From the NCBI RefSeq assembly GCF_030546805.1, contig NZ_JAUOPC010000004.1, positions 248,001 through 312,000 of the forward strand: a stretch of 64,000 bases of DNA, in the 5' to 3' direction. Under the pieces are notes generated by a model. The model had not been told where the DNA came from, ran no database searches, and saw only the letters and a list, made by a program, of their open reading frames with translations. The DNA is from Cyclobacterium sp. 1_MG-2023. GTDB lineage: Bacteria; Bacteroidota; Bacteroidia; Cytophagales; Cyclobacteriaceae. This document shows positions 38,996 to 48,517 of the stretch, one piece after another. The stretch's first letter is position 1. Every line of letters starts with the position of its first letter. The translations under genes and the position numbers were made by a program.

Positions 38996-39709
38996 TTATT
39001 CAATAAGCGAAGGTATTTCACTTTTAGGAATTAGGTTCAGTGTCCTTTGAAAATTCTCCTTATAAGTAGAAGGGTTCAAAGTATAGTAAAAAGCGCCTTT
39101 TTTTGAAGCTGTCTTGTCTTTTTCTTCAATTTTCTGGATGATTTTACTGGAGAGTAATTTCCGGGTAAAGTTTCGTTTGTCAATTTTAGTAGCAAACAAT
39201 TTTTCATACAAAGTCTGAAGTTTGGGCAATGTGAACTTCTCCGGCAATAATTCAAATAGGATCGGGTGAAAGGCAGCTTTGCTTCTTAACCTATTAAAGG
39301 CCATTTCTACCATTTCCTGATGGTCAAAAATCAATTTTGGAATTTGATCCATGCGAAACCAGCGGGCTTGAAAATCATCATGTGGCTGGTGTTGGTATTT
39401 TTTAATGTCAATCAGGGCCATGTATACAACGCCTACAACCCTTTCTATGGGATCCCTATTGGGTTTGCTAAACGTGTGCATTTGTTCCATGAATACATTT
39501 TCTAAGCCTGTGAGTTCATAGAGTATTCGATTGGCTGACTCATCAAGTGATTCATTCGCTTTCAGGAAACCTCCCATAAGGCTCCATTTTTCTTTTTCGG
39601 GAGAAATACCCCTATTAACCATTAATAAATTGTAATCTGTACCATCAAACCCGAAGATTATACAATCCACAGCCACTAAAACCCTGGTTTGACTCGAATA
39701 TTTAAACAT
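38996..39709 (-). CDS. Nudix-like transcriptional regulator (NrtR/AraR type)
   Basis: The start at 39709 (MFKYSSQTRVLVAVDCII) is preferred, as the longer frame begins with TTG. The N-terminal 150 residues have a Nudix fold, but the catalytic box is degenerate. GGFLKANESLDESANRIL continues as YELTGL, so the REUxEE core reads RILYEL and hydrolase activity should be lost. The C-terminal 80 residues, with LQTLYEKLFATKIDKRNFTR, form a winged-helix DNA-binding domain. This arrangement is known from NrtR and from AraR, an arabinose-responsive Bacteroidota regulator, so a sugar or nucleotide-sugar ligand is plausible. It is divergent from the PUL across 1.3 kb and is the only nearby candidate regulator for it. 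Confidence 0.88.
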   Translation of the reverse strand: MFKYSSQTRVLVAVDCIIFGFDGTDYNLLMVNRGISPEKEKWSLMGGFLKANESLDESANRILYELTGLENVFMEQMHTFSKPNRDPIERVVGVVYMALIDIKKYQHQPHDDFQARWFRMDQIPKLIFDHQEMVEMAFNRLRSKAAFHPILFELLPEKFTLPKLQTLYEKLFATKIDKRNFTRKLLSSKIIQKIEEKDKTASKKGAFYYTLNPSTYKENFQRTLNLIPKSEIPSLIE

Positions 39710-40863
39710 TGCTGATTTAATTTTTGTTAATAAAGCACTCAATAAATGAAAATGTCAGTAATATAACTCTCACCAAATGAGTAACGTACCCGTGAGGTTC
39801 TTAGTTCTAATTCGTTAATTATTTATGGTTTTATTGCTTTTATTCGACTTGGTAAATTTCGTTATTTTTTTTTAAATGTACTCATATCTTTAACCAAAAA
39901 ATTCAATAATTACATCAATGGAGAATATCTTGGTTTAAAAAAATGTCATAAAATACTAGTTGATTGATTTTTTTATATTTAACGGTTGTAATTACAGCTT
40001 TGTTTTAGGAATCCTTGAATTTTGTGTTAAATGTTTGTTGATCCTTCCGCTAATTGTTCCTGAGAAATCATTATGGCTCCAATAGGTTTGCCTGAAAAAA
40101 AAGGGCGGGAGATTGTAAAATAAATCCTTGGTATTTTTATATGGCTACAAATTAAATTTACCTGATTAGAATTGTTTCTTATTGTGAAGTATTGGATCCT
40201 ATTTTTACCAAATGAGGGGAGTTTTAGCTTGATCTCATTTTAATTATATGCAATTTGATTCAATTTTGAGTTGTAAGATACTTATATCGCAATAGAGCTG
40301 CTGTATTTTCTTTTGACTTTGTACCAGCTATTCGAGATGAAAAATTCATGAGGAATATTTAAAATGTTCAATTTACATTTAATGCTCTTTAAAAAAGAAA
40401 TTCATCTTTTTATCTTTAATCTTACGTGTTTTTTCTTTTTACTGAGTTCAAAAATAGGGCTACCTAATTTTGAGGTTTTATCCTCTTTGGTGATTACTGG
40501 TGAATTTAAGATTTAAATATAAATATATGGCTCTAAGATATGAAAAATAGTATATTGGTACTTGAGGAGCTATTATTTATTGATGCCCTTAAATTTTCCG
40601 TTAAAACTTTGTTTTGACCACTAACATTGACTTATGGGTGTTAATTAAAAATTAACATATTTTTATCATTTAAAACTAAAACGTTAATGTTAAATTTTAT
40701 CTTGAATTTTTACATTTTTTTTGGATTAATTTTTTTCTTTATGAAAATATAACTAAACTTCGATGATGTAAAATTTCGGAGAAACCTAAAATAACCTCTC
40801 TTTCCCAAGTAAATATGGTTTCATTCAGTTAGATTTTACTAAAACGTAGAAAATATAAAGTAT

Positions 40864-40883
40864 TTGATCTATTCTCAGATCAA
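40864..40883. promoter_or_regulatory. Candidate operator upstream of susC
   Basis: TTGATCT (40864-40870), six bases, AGATCAA (40877-40883) is a perfect 7+7 inverted repeat centred about 150 bases before susC. It could be bound by the dimeric Nudix regulator or another PUL regulator. It is also able to form a small hairpin. Confidence 0.35.
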
Positions 40884-40971
40884 TATTTTAAGTTTTATAA
40901 AATTAATTTTAGTGAACTATACTTATCCATGCCTATGAATAAAGAATAATGAAGAAAGAGTAAAGTAAAGA

Positions 40972-40990
40972 TCCGAGAGAAGGTCTCGGA
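40972..40990 (+). promoter_or_regulatory. 5'-UTR hairpin before susC
   Basis: TCCGAGA (40972-40978) and TCTCGGA (40984-40990) form a 7-bp perfect stem with a 5-base loop, 31 bases ahead of the susC start. It is notably GC-richer than its surroundings. Stabilising or regulatory hairpins are often present in susC leaders. No T-run follows, so it is not a terminator. Confidence 0.4.
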
Positions 40991-41021
40991 AAGAATTAAA
41001 TCAATTAACAAATAATCCACT

Positions 41022-44000
41022 ATGAAAAAAAGTTTACATTTTTACCGGGCTATGCAACCGATGTCATGGCTACCGGCAATCCTTTTTTGTTTGTTTTCCG
41101 TGGGGCTAAAAGCACAAACGGAAGGTTTAGACAAAAATTTGGAAAACATACAAAAGGTACCAACGGTATTGGCTAATGCCAAAATCAATAATGCAGAGGC
41201 CGATATTACCGTATCTGGTACCGTTACAGATGAAAGTGGCATGCCAATACCTGGGGCAACAGTTTCAGTTCCCGGAACCAACATTGGTACTGCGACAGAC
41301 TTGGACGGTAAGTTTTCATTAACAGTTGACGAAAATGCACAAATAGTATTTTCATTCATCGGTTTTGAAAGCCAAACTGTAAATGTTGGCAACCGAAGTA
41401 CAATCAACATTACCTTAGTAGAAGATACACAGTCTCTTGATGAGGTGGTAGTTGTAGGCTATGGTACGCAAGAGAAAGTGAACCTGACCGGTGCTGTAGG
41501 TGTAGCCACAAGTGAAAGGCTGCAAAATAGACCTATTGCCAACGTAGGTGAAGGCTTACAGGGTGTAATTCCTAACTTAAATATCGCTCCTCAAAATGGT
41601 GATCCTGCGCAAAGCCCTAGTTTCAATATTAGAGGTTATCAGTCAATTAATGGTGGTTCCCCACTAATTTTGGTGGATAATGTACCGATGGATCTGAATA
41701 GAATCAATCCAAATGATATCGAAAGTGTATCTGTACTTAAAGATGCTTCCGCAGCAGCAGTATATGGTGCAAGAGCAGCTTTTGGGGTGGTATTGGTAAC
41801 GACTAAAAGTGGTAAAGCCGGTAAAGTACGCGTTTCCCTAAATAGTCAAATGTCATTGGGTAAGCCTATTTTCAATATGGATCCGATTACTGATCCTTAT
41901 CGATTCGTTCAAGCCAGAAACTTGGCCAATGAAAGAACCAATGGTAGACCTGCTTATGATCAGGACATGATTGATGGAACGAAGGCTTGGTCTGAAAACC
42001 CTACAGATGAAAACGCTTGGGGTGTGGTTGATGGTAATTTGAGATTTTATGGTTTCAATAATTACCAAGATCAAATCATGACAGAATTTGCTCCTTCTCA
42101 GCAGCATGATTTGTCCATTTCCGGAGGATCAGAGAATTCAAATTACTTTGTATCGATAGGTCATCTCAACAAAGATGGTTACCTTAATTCAGACCGTAAC
42201 GAGAACTTCAAGCGTTACAATATTTTGATGAAGGCCGAATTTAAAGTTACAGATTGGTTGACATTGGATGAGAAAATCGTAATCAATTCCCAACAAAGTG
42301 ACAAGCCTTATTTCTATAACTGGGATGTAAATATCAACTCCCTTGCCAGGGTAAACCCAATCATGCCGGTTCAGTTTCCTGACCTTCCTTATTATGTCAA
42401 TCAAGGAGACAGAGATACCTATGCACCCTATATTGGGATGTATTTTGGTGGCACCAACTTCTTTCCTTATTTGGAAGATGGAGGACGATCTACTTGGACC
42501 AATAACGATATCTGGTTGACACAGGGTGTAACTCTAACTCCTGCAAAAGGCTTAACCATTAAATCAAATTTCTCTTATAATTTCTTCCATCGTTCTGAGC
42601 AAAATGTTGCCAGTAAGATTGAGATTGTAGATACGAACTTACTTGCAGATGGATTGATTAGCAATGGATTTAGTGGCAATGACTTTATTGATGAAAGAGC
42701 CAGCTATAACCAGTATTATGTATTCAATGCTTATGCAGATTATAAATTTCAGTTACCTGAAATTCATAGCTTGACCACAATGATTGGGTTCAACCAAGAA
42801 TGGGGTCAAAATAAATTCATCCGGGCACAAGCCAATACTTTGCTTACGCCATTGATTACGGACTTGAATGCCACTACAGGTTTGCAACAAACCTTCGGTA
42901 GCAGCAGCCACGTTTCCTTAAGAGGTGCATTCTACAGGGTAAACTACATCTTTGATGAGCGATTCCTATTGGAGGCCAATGGTCGATACGACGGTACTTC
43001 ACGATTCCCTTCTGACAGTAGATTTGGGTTCTTCCCTTCTTTTTCTGCAGGATATAGAATTTCCAATGAAGACTGGATGGCCGGTACCAAAAACTGGATG
43101 GATGAGTTAAAAATCCGTGCTTCTTACGGTACTTTAGGTAACCAATTGTTAGGTAGCAACTATTATCCTTATATCCCAACTTTAGGAACAGGACAGTCCG
43201 GCTTTATGTTGAGTGCCGGTCAGCGTACACCTTATGTATCTGCAGCAGGGCTTGTAAGTCCTACTTTGACTTGGGAAACTGTAGTGTCTCAGAATATAGG
43301 TGTTGATGTTACCTTGTTTGGTGGAAAGATTGATGCTTCATTTGATGTGTATTCAAGAGAAACCAAAGACATGTTGATGCGTCAGGAATACCCTTCTATC
43401 TTGGGTACCAATGCTCCTCAATCCAATGCAGCTGATTTGAAAACCACAGGTTGGGAATTGGCTGTTACATGGAAAGATCAGGTTAACAATGAGTTGAACT
43501 ATGACATCACCTTGGCTTTGTCTGACTGGACCGCTGAAATCACCAAATTTATCAATCCTGAAGGTGTGATTAGCCAGTACTATGTAGGACAGAAGTTGGG
43601 TGAAATCTGGGGCTATGAAACAGTTGGTATTTTCCAATCACAAGAAGAGGTAGACAATGCTCCTGATCAATCAAGACTAGGTGCAAACTGGAGAGCCGGT
43701 GATATTCAGTATGCTGATTTGAATGGAGATGGAATAATTTCTCCGGGTAATGGTACATTAAGTGATCCGGGAGATAGAAAAATTATTGGTAATGAAACGC
43801 CGAGATTGAGTTTTGGTTTGAACAATAATTTCCAGTATAAAAACTTCACCCTAAATTTATTCTTCCAAGGTATCTGGAAAAGGGATCACTGGCCTACCTC
43901 AGGCAACTGGACTTGGTTTTTCCCTTTCAACGCAGGACATGTTGAAGAGTATTTTATTACCGACTCTTGGTCTGAAGACAACAGAGATGCTTATTTTGCT

Positions 44001-44285
44001 GCACCTCATATCTCTACCAATGACAAGAAAAACATCCAAACACAAAGCAGGTTCTTGCAAAATGCAGGTTATATTCGTTTGAAAAACCTCAACTTTGGTT
44101 ACAACCTTCCTCAAAATTGGATGGAGACCATTGGCTTCCAAAATGCCAATATCTATTTTTCCGGCATGAATCTTTGGGAGTATTCTCCTATTCGTAAGCC
44201 ATTGGATCCTGAGACCATTTATTCAGGTGCTATAGAGTATCCAATGCAGAGGGTTTATACGCTAGGCGCCAGGATTACCTTTTAA
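41022..44285 (+). CDS. SusC-like TonB-dependent outer-membrane transporter
   Basis: This 1087-residue outer-membrane barrel imports oligosaccharides with energy from TonB. A signal region ends near GLKAQ (residue 31). A carboxypeptidase-regulatory-like domain follows at about residues 62-135 (VSGTVTDESGMPIPGATVSV). The plug domain has SLDEVVVVGYGTQEKVNLTG, a typical TonB-box/plug start, and SVLKDASAAAVYGARAAFGV. The 22-stranded barrel ends in the aromatic GARITF. No STN domain is present, so it is not itself a sigma/anti-sigma-linked receptor. It is the first gene of the PUL, with susD 21 bases downstream. The pair marks the operon as a polysaccharide-uptake system. Confidence 0.97.
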   Translation: MKKSLHFYRAMQPMSWLPAILFCLFSVGLKAQTEGLDKNLENIQKVPTVLANAKINNAEADITVSGTVTDESGMPIPGATVSVPGTNIGTATDLDGKFSLTVDENAQIVFSFIGFESQTVNVGNRSTINITLVEDTQSLDEVVVVGYGTQEKVNLTGAVGVATSERLQNRPIANVGEGLQGVIPNLNIAPQNGDPAQSPSFNIRGYQSINGGSPLILVDNVPMDLNRINPNDIESVSVLKDASAAAVYGARAAFGVVLVTTKSGKAGKVRVSLNSQMSLGKPIFNMDPITDPYRFVQARNLANERTNGRPAYDQDMIDGTKAWSENPTDENAWGVVDGNLRFYGFNNYQDQIMTEFAPSQQHDLSISGGSENSNYFVSIGHLNKDGYLNSDRNENFKRYNILMKAEFKVTDWLTLDEKIVINSQQSDKPYFYNWDVNINSLARVNPIMPVQFPDLPYYVNQGDRDTYAPYIGMYFGGTNFFPYLEDGGRSTWTNNDIWLTQGVTLTPAKGLTIKSNFSYNFFHRSEQNVASKIEIVDTNLLADGLISNGFSGNDFIDERASYNQYYVFNAYADYKFQLPEIHSLTTMIGFNQEWGQNKFIRAQANTLLTPLITDLNATTGLQQTFGSSSHVSLRGAFYRVNYIFDERFLLEANGRYDGTSRFPSDSRFGFFPSFSAGYRISNEDWMAGTKNWMDELKIRASYGTLGNQLLGSNYYPYIPTLGTGQSGFMLSAGQRTPYVSAAGLVSPTLTWETVVSQNIGVDVTLFGGKIDASFDVYSRETKDMLMRQEYPSILGTNAPQSNAADLKTTGWELAVTWKDQVNNELNYDITLALSDWTAEITKFINPEGVISQYYVGQKLGEIWGYETVGIFQSQEEVDNAPDQSRLGANWRAGDIQYADLNGDGIISPGNGTLSDPGDRKIIGNETPRLSFGLNNNFQYKNFTLNLFFQGIWKRDHWPTSGNWTWFFPFNAGHVEEYFITDSWSEDNRDAYFAAPHISTNDKKNIQTQSRFLQNAGYIRLKNLNFGYNLPQNWMETIGFQNANIYFSGMNLWEYSPIRKPLDPETIYSGAIEYPMQRVYTLGARITF

Positions 44286-44306
44286 TTACCAAAACCTAAA
44301 ATAAGT

Positions 44307-46082
44307 ATGAAAAGATATAATTTTATATGGGCTGTCGTTTGCCTGTCTTCATTTTTGCTAGCTTCATGCAATGATGATTTCTTGGAACGCTACCCAACAG
44401 ATGAAGTAAGTAACGAGACTTTCTGGAATACGGAAAATGACCTTATGGTCTATAACAATAGTCTGTATCATTTGGCATTAACTGACCACGAAGTTCCAAT
44501 TTTGCACGGTCATAACAATGGTTTCAGTAGCTATTATGGAAGCTATTATTTCCTGGATGGTTTTTCTGATAACCTGGCACCAAGGAATGACAGGCATACC
44601 TTCTTTCAGCAGGTTAGAGCTGGTAAGCAGCTTGTTCCCAATAGTCCTCAATGGTTTGGGTACAGAGGTTGGGGTTTTGTTAGGGCCATCAATGTAGGCA
44701 TGGACAATTACGATAAGGCAGCTATCTCCGAAGAAGCTAAAAATAAATACAAAGCTGAAGCGCGTTTATTACGTGGTTGGTTTTATGCAGAGAAAGTTCA
44801 AAAATTTGGTGATGTTCCATGGGTAGAAACCGAATTGAACATTGACTCTGAGCAATTATTTGCGGCAAGGATGCCTAGAGAAGAGGCGATGGACAAAGTT
44901 TTGGAAGACCTTAATTTTGCTACCACCCATTTACCGGATGATTGGGGAGATGGAAACGAGCCGGGTCGTTTGAACAGATGGGCAGCTTTGGCCATCAAGT
45001 CAAGATTGTGTCTATTTGAAGGTACTTGGAGAAAATACCACGGCGGTACTAATCCTGAAATGTGGCTTGCAGAAGCTGCTGCAGCTGCAAAAGAAGTAAT
45101 GGACGATGGGCCTTATGCTTTGTACAATACAGGCAACCCTGACAATGATTTTAATGCTTACATGCGCATACTTGACCTTAGTGGAAATCCTGAAGTAATG
45201 GTTTGGAGAAGGTATCAATTGGGAATTTTCACCAATGTTGTCCAAGGTTATTTTGGCTATACCGGTGGAGCTACCAAGAGTTTTGTAGAAGACTTTTTGG
45301 CAACTGACGGGCTACCTATTACTTTGTCTCCGGAATATAAAGGAGATGACACCTTTGAAGATGTGTTTGTAAATCGTGACCCACGTTTAAGGCAGACAAT
45401 CCTTCACCCTGATGATACTGAAAAGTATAAATATGACAGAGCCGATGGTAGAGAGTACCCAAGAGTTGTAGGGATGCCGGGTGGTTTTACCACTGAAACC
45501 GGATACCACATCATCAAGCATTACAATGCAGATGATATGATCGGTAAAGCTTACAATACTTCTGAGACGCCTGCTATTATCCTTAGGTTCGGTGAAGTAT
45601 TGCTAAACTATGCTGAAGCCAAGGCTGAGTTGGGAGATATTACTGAGGCAGATCTTGATATGAGTATTAACCTACTTAGAGATAGAGTAGCAATGCCTCA
45701 TCTAGAGCTTGATCCTCCAATGGATCCAAGGTATGCGAATGATGGCGTTTCTTCATTGATCGTAGAAATCAGAAGAGAAAGAAGAGTCGAGTTATTCTTA
45801 GAAGGTTTTAGGTACAAAGACCTTAAGCGTTGGAAACAAGGTAAAAAATTGGAAAGCCCAGATTTGGGAATTCGTTGGAATGCTGAAAATCAGGCAAGAT
45901 TTGCCGGAGCAATCATAGAGACTAGCGAAGATCCTGAAACAGGAAAAACCTATATCGATGTTTATAAAGGAACGGATTGGGAAAATCCAACTTTCGACGA
46001 GGGTAAAAATTACCTATGGCCATTGCCTTTGGATGATTTAGCTCAAAATCCTCAATTGGAACAAAATCCGGGTTATAATTAA
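44307..46082 (+). CDS. SusD/RagB-like glycan-binding lipoprotein
   Basis: This 591-residue outer-membrane lipoprotein caps the SusC channel and captures oligosaccharides. Its lipobox is LLASCNDDF with lipidated Cys21. The N-terminal TPR-like helices include EEAKNKYKAEARLLRGWFYA. The C-terminal signature has RRERRVELFLEGFRYKDLKR, diagnostic of the family, and the protein ends with LWPLPLDDLAQNPQLEQNP. It follows susC directly and almost certainly forms a complex with it. A strong hairpin follows the gene. Confidence 0.97.
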   Translation: MKRYNFIWAVVCLSSFLLASCNDDFLERYPTDEVSNETFWNTENDLMVYNNSLYHLALTDHEVPILHGHNNGFSSYYGSYYFLDGFSDNLAPRNDRHTFFQQVRAGKQLVPNSPQWFGYRGWGFVRAINVGMDNYDKAAISEEAKNKYKAEARLLRGWFYAEKVQKFGDVPWVETELNIDSEQLFAARMPREEAMDKVLEDLNFATTHLPDDWGDGNEPGRLNRWAALAIKSRLCLFEGTWRKYHGGTNPEMWLAEAAAAAKEVMDDGPYALYNTGNPDNDFNAYMRILDLSGNPEVMVWRRYQLGIFTNVVQGYFGYTGGATKSFVEDFLATDGLPITLSPEYKGDDTFEDVFVNRDPRLRQTILHPDDTEKYKYDRADGREYPRVVGMPGGFTTETGYHIIKHYNADDMIGKAYNTSETPAIILRFGEVLLNYAEAKAELGDITEADLDMSINLLRDRVAMPHLELDPPMDPRYANDGVSSLIVEIRRERRVELFLEGFRYKDLKRWKQGKKLESPDLGIRWNAENQARFAGAIIETSEDPETGKTYIDVYKGTDWENPTFDEGKNYLWPLPLDDLAQNPQLEQNPGYN

Positions 46083-46103
46083 TTAAATCTATTTTATATT
46101 AAA

Positions 46104-46148
46104 GACTGCTATAAGCTGATTCCATCAGATTATAGCAGTTTTTTTTTG
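46104..46148 (+). terminator. Strong hairpin with T-run after susD
   Basis: ACTGCTATAA (46105-46114) pairs with TTATAGCAGT (46130-46139). An inner CTGAT/ATCAG stem encloses TCC, giving 15 pairs with one mismatch, and nine T follow. It divides the susCD pair from the enzyme genes. It could be a full terminator or a partial one that sets susCD levels above the lyases. Confidence 0.88.
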
Positions 46149-46633
46149 TCTTTTTTTATAAACGGAAAGGAAAATTAATGGGGATATTTTAAATTGATCC
46201 TTTAACCCGGATTATGGAATAGGATTCCCTGAACTTTCTCAAGGAGGGTTGAAATCGCAATAAAATCAGGCTGTTTGGAGACTTTACCATAGATTAGCTG
46301 TGGTGAAATCGAAAACAGCAACAATTGACTGATTTTGAAGTGGTTTCAGCACGCAATAGAAGGTTTATTGCATATTTCGGGTTTCATTGTAAACCCAATT
46401 TATTCCCAAATATGATAAAGAGATCGTACCAAGCGAGGCAATTTTATTTTTTTGAAAACCTCCTTAATCCATTTTGCTTTTTAAAGCTTTTTTTCGGGCC
46501 ACTTTTACCGATCTTAGGCTAGATGTATCCCGCATGAAGCTGCCTATGAAATTCATTTCCTAGTAAGGTATTGCGCTAAATGCGAGGATCAATTGTGTTG
46601 AATATTCATAACCTATAGAAATAGATATACTTA
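46149..46633. other. Leader region of the lyase operon
   Basis: These 485 bases follow the susD hairpin. A 65-codon plus-strand frame at 46325-46522 lacks any domain or signal and I do not support it. The region probably holds a second PUL promoter for the lyase genes. No clear -7/-33 pair is visible, and only a TATACTTA lies about 6 bases before the start, too close to be used. Confidence 0.4.
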
Positions 46634-48517
46634 ATGATAATTTTAAATAAAATGAGAATAGAAAAACTTGCCCTTCAATTGCTGATGTTTACAGCCCTGC
46701 TTTGGAGTCCGCTTATGGCTGCAGTGCCTGAGGATGCCGAGATGGATACGGTTAAATTGGAGAACCCGATAACTGTAAACTACCTCAAGCGGCACCTGAA
46801 AAAGTCAGGCCCTAAACTGGCCCTGACACCGGCACTCGAAAGAAACCTAAAGCGTAAGATCAAGAGTGATCCATTAGTGGGCAACTATTACCAGGCATTA
46901 AAAGCCAATGCGGATGATGTACTCTCTATGCCTGTGCTTACCCGAAACGTAATCGGACGAAGGCTATTGGGCACCTCACGGGACATGCTGCACCGTGTCA
47001 ATGTTTTAGGAATTGCCTATATCATCGAAAAGGACAAGAAATACCTTGATAAGATTAATGAGGAAGTTATCGCTGTAAGTAATTTTTCTGATTGGAACCC
47101 ATCCCATTTTCTTGATGTGGCAGAGATGGCGACTGCTGTGGCTTTGGCCGTTGACTGGGTAGGAGATGATTTGCCGACTGCTACAGTGAAGCTAGCGAAG
47201 GAAGCATTGATTCAGAAAGGTATTGAGCCAAGCTGGAATGGAAACAAAGGTCGAATGTACGGCACCAACAACTGGAATCAGGTTTGTAATGCCGGTATGA
47301 TTGCTGCCTCTCTTGTGATTGCAGATCAGGATATAGAATTGGCAGCCAAAACCATTCACCGTTCACTGGATGGAATTCCTAATGGCTTGATGCAATACGG
47401 ACCGGATGGGGCTTATCCTGAAGGCTCCACTTATTGGGGTTATGGTACTGCGTTTACTGTACTTACCTCTGCCATGCTAAAAACGGCTTTCAAAACTGAC
47501 TTCGGTATAGGCGATTACCCTGCCTTTAAAGAAAGTGCCGATTTCAGGAAATTGACAGTTGCCCCATCCGGCAACTATTACAATTACGCGGATTGTGGAG
47601 ATCGCCACAGTAATGCTGGCGATATAATTTTAGCTTGGTTTGCTACCCAGAGTGGGAATTCCCTGTATATAGAAGATGATAAATTCAGTCAACCGGTGGC
47701 TGATTTTGGAAAGCTTCACAGGATTGCAGGCGCCGGATTGGTGTGGTTGGCACAATTTGAAAAAACTGCTGAAGCAGAATTACCACTTGTTTACAAAGGA
47801 GATGGTAAAAACCCAATAGTAATTATCCGTGATGGAGAAGGCTATTACTTTGGAGGAAAAGGTGGTAAAGGAACCGTTTCACATGGTAATTTGGATGCAG
47901 GTTCTTTTATTTGGGAGCTTAATGGCGTTAGATGGAGCGTTGATCCGGGCAATCAGAATTACAATGAGCTAGAGCAAGCAGGTTTTGATCTTTGGGGGTC
48001 TTGCCAAGATTGCGAACGCTGGACTTTGTTGACCAAAAATAATTATGGGCACAGCACACTGACCGTCAATGATGAACTTCATGTAAATGATGGTTTTGCC
48101 AAAATGCTCGATGTAAAGGATGGAGACCAACCCGAAGCTTCTTTTGATCTGACACCGGTGTTTGGTAACAAATTAAGAAAGGCCACCAGAACATTTATCA
48201 AACCTGACAATCATTCATTGGTCATCGAAGATCAGATTGAAACCAATGTGCATACCAAAATGATCACTTGGCAAATGATGACCCAGGCAGATGTTAGTAT
48301 TGTGGATGGTGGTGCCATCCTAAGCCAAGACGGGAAAAAGATTAAGCTGGAGAACCTCTCTCATCCGGAAATCATGGTATCCGTAATATCCCTCGACCCG
48401 GCACCGCTTGAGTTAGACAGGCAAATTGAAGACTTAAAAAGATTGGAGATTAGGATTCCCGCTTATTTGATTGAAAATAATACAGATGTAATCAAAGTTA
48501 GATTAAAAGCATTGTGA
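46634..48517 (+). CDS. Heparinase II/III-type polysaccharide lyase (first of three)
   Basis: This exported lyase-like protein has 627 residues. The signal peptide ends near MAAVPED, and a second ATG at 46652 is an alternative start. Residues about 60-370 are an alpha/alpha toroid with NNWNQVCNAG (about 211) and GAYPEGSTYWGYG (about 260), where the Asn and Tyr would be catalytic. Residues about 390-627 are a beta-sandwich whose entry strand has GTVSHGNLDAGSFIWELNGV with a conserved His near 417. This two-domain order is that of heparinase II/III-like lyases, which cleave uronic-acid chains by beta-elimination. The CAZy family is not clear by eye. Its stop overlaps the PL8-like gene by 4 bp. 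Confidence 0.86.
   Translation: MIILNKMRIEKLALQLLMFTALLWSPLMAAVPEDAEMDTVKLENPITVNYLKRHLKKSGPKLALTPALERNLKRKIKSDPLVGNYYQALKANADDVLSMPVLTRNVIGRRLLGTSRDMLHRVNVLGIAYIIEKDKKYLDKINEEVIAVSNFSDWNPSHFLDVAEMATAVALAVDWVGDDLPTATVKLAKEALIQKGIEPSWNGNKGRMYGTNNWNQVCNAGMIAASLVIADQDIELAAKTIHRSLDGIPNGLMQYGPDGAYPEGSTYWGYGTAFTVLTSAMLKTAFKTDFGIGDYPAFKESADFRKLTVAPSGNYYNYADCGDRHSNAGDIILAWFATQSGNSLYIEDDKFSQPVADFGKLHRIAGAGLVWLAQFEKTAEAELPLVYKGDGKNPIVIIRDGEGYYFGGKGGKGTVSHGNLDAGSFIWELNGVRWSVDPGNQNYNELEQAGFDLWGSCQDCERWTLLTKNNYGHSTLTVNDELHVNDGFAKMLDVKDGDQPEASFDLTPVFGNKLRKATRTFIKPDNHSLVIEDQIETNVHTKMITWQMMTQADVSIVDGGAILSQDGKKIKLENLSHPEIMVSVISLDPAPLELDRQIEDLKRLEIRIPAYLIENNTDVIKVRLKAL

Larger units (their letters stand above)
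39710..41021. promoter_or_regulatory. Long AT-rich PUL leader region
   Basis: These 1.3 kb separate the Nudix regulator from susC. I see no supportable gene, riboswitch or tRNA. Two structured elements lie near the right end and are listed separately. The rest is extremely AT-rich with scattered homopolymer runs and could contain several promoters or a decayed gene. A gap this long before a PUL operon is unusual. Confidence 0.45.

Noticed and set aside
39710-41021. A riboswitch or tRNA in the long PUL leader
   Set aside because: Only one short GC-rich stem and one inverted repeat are seen. No conserved riboswitch core or cloverleaf could be found by eye.
46325-46522. A 65-aa plus-strand frame in the susD-lyase gap
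   Set aside because: No ribosome site, motif or signal. The amino-acid make-up (Phe-rich, no order) looks like non-coding DNA.
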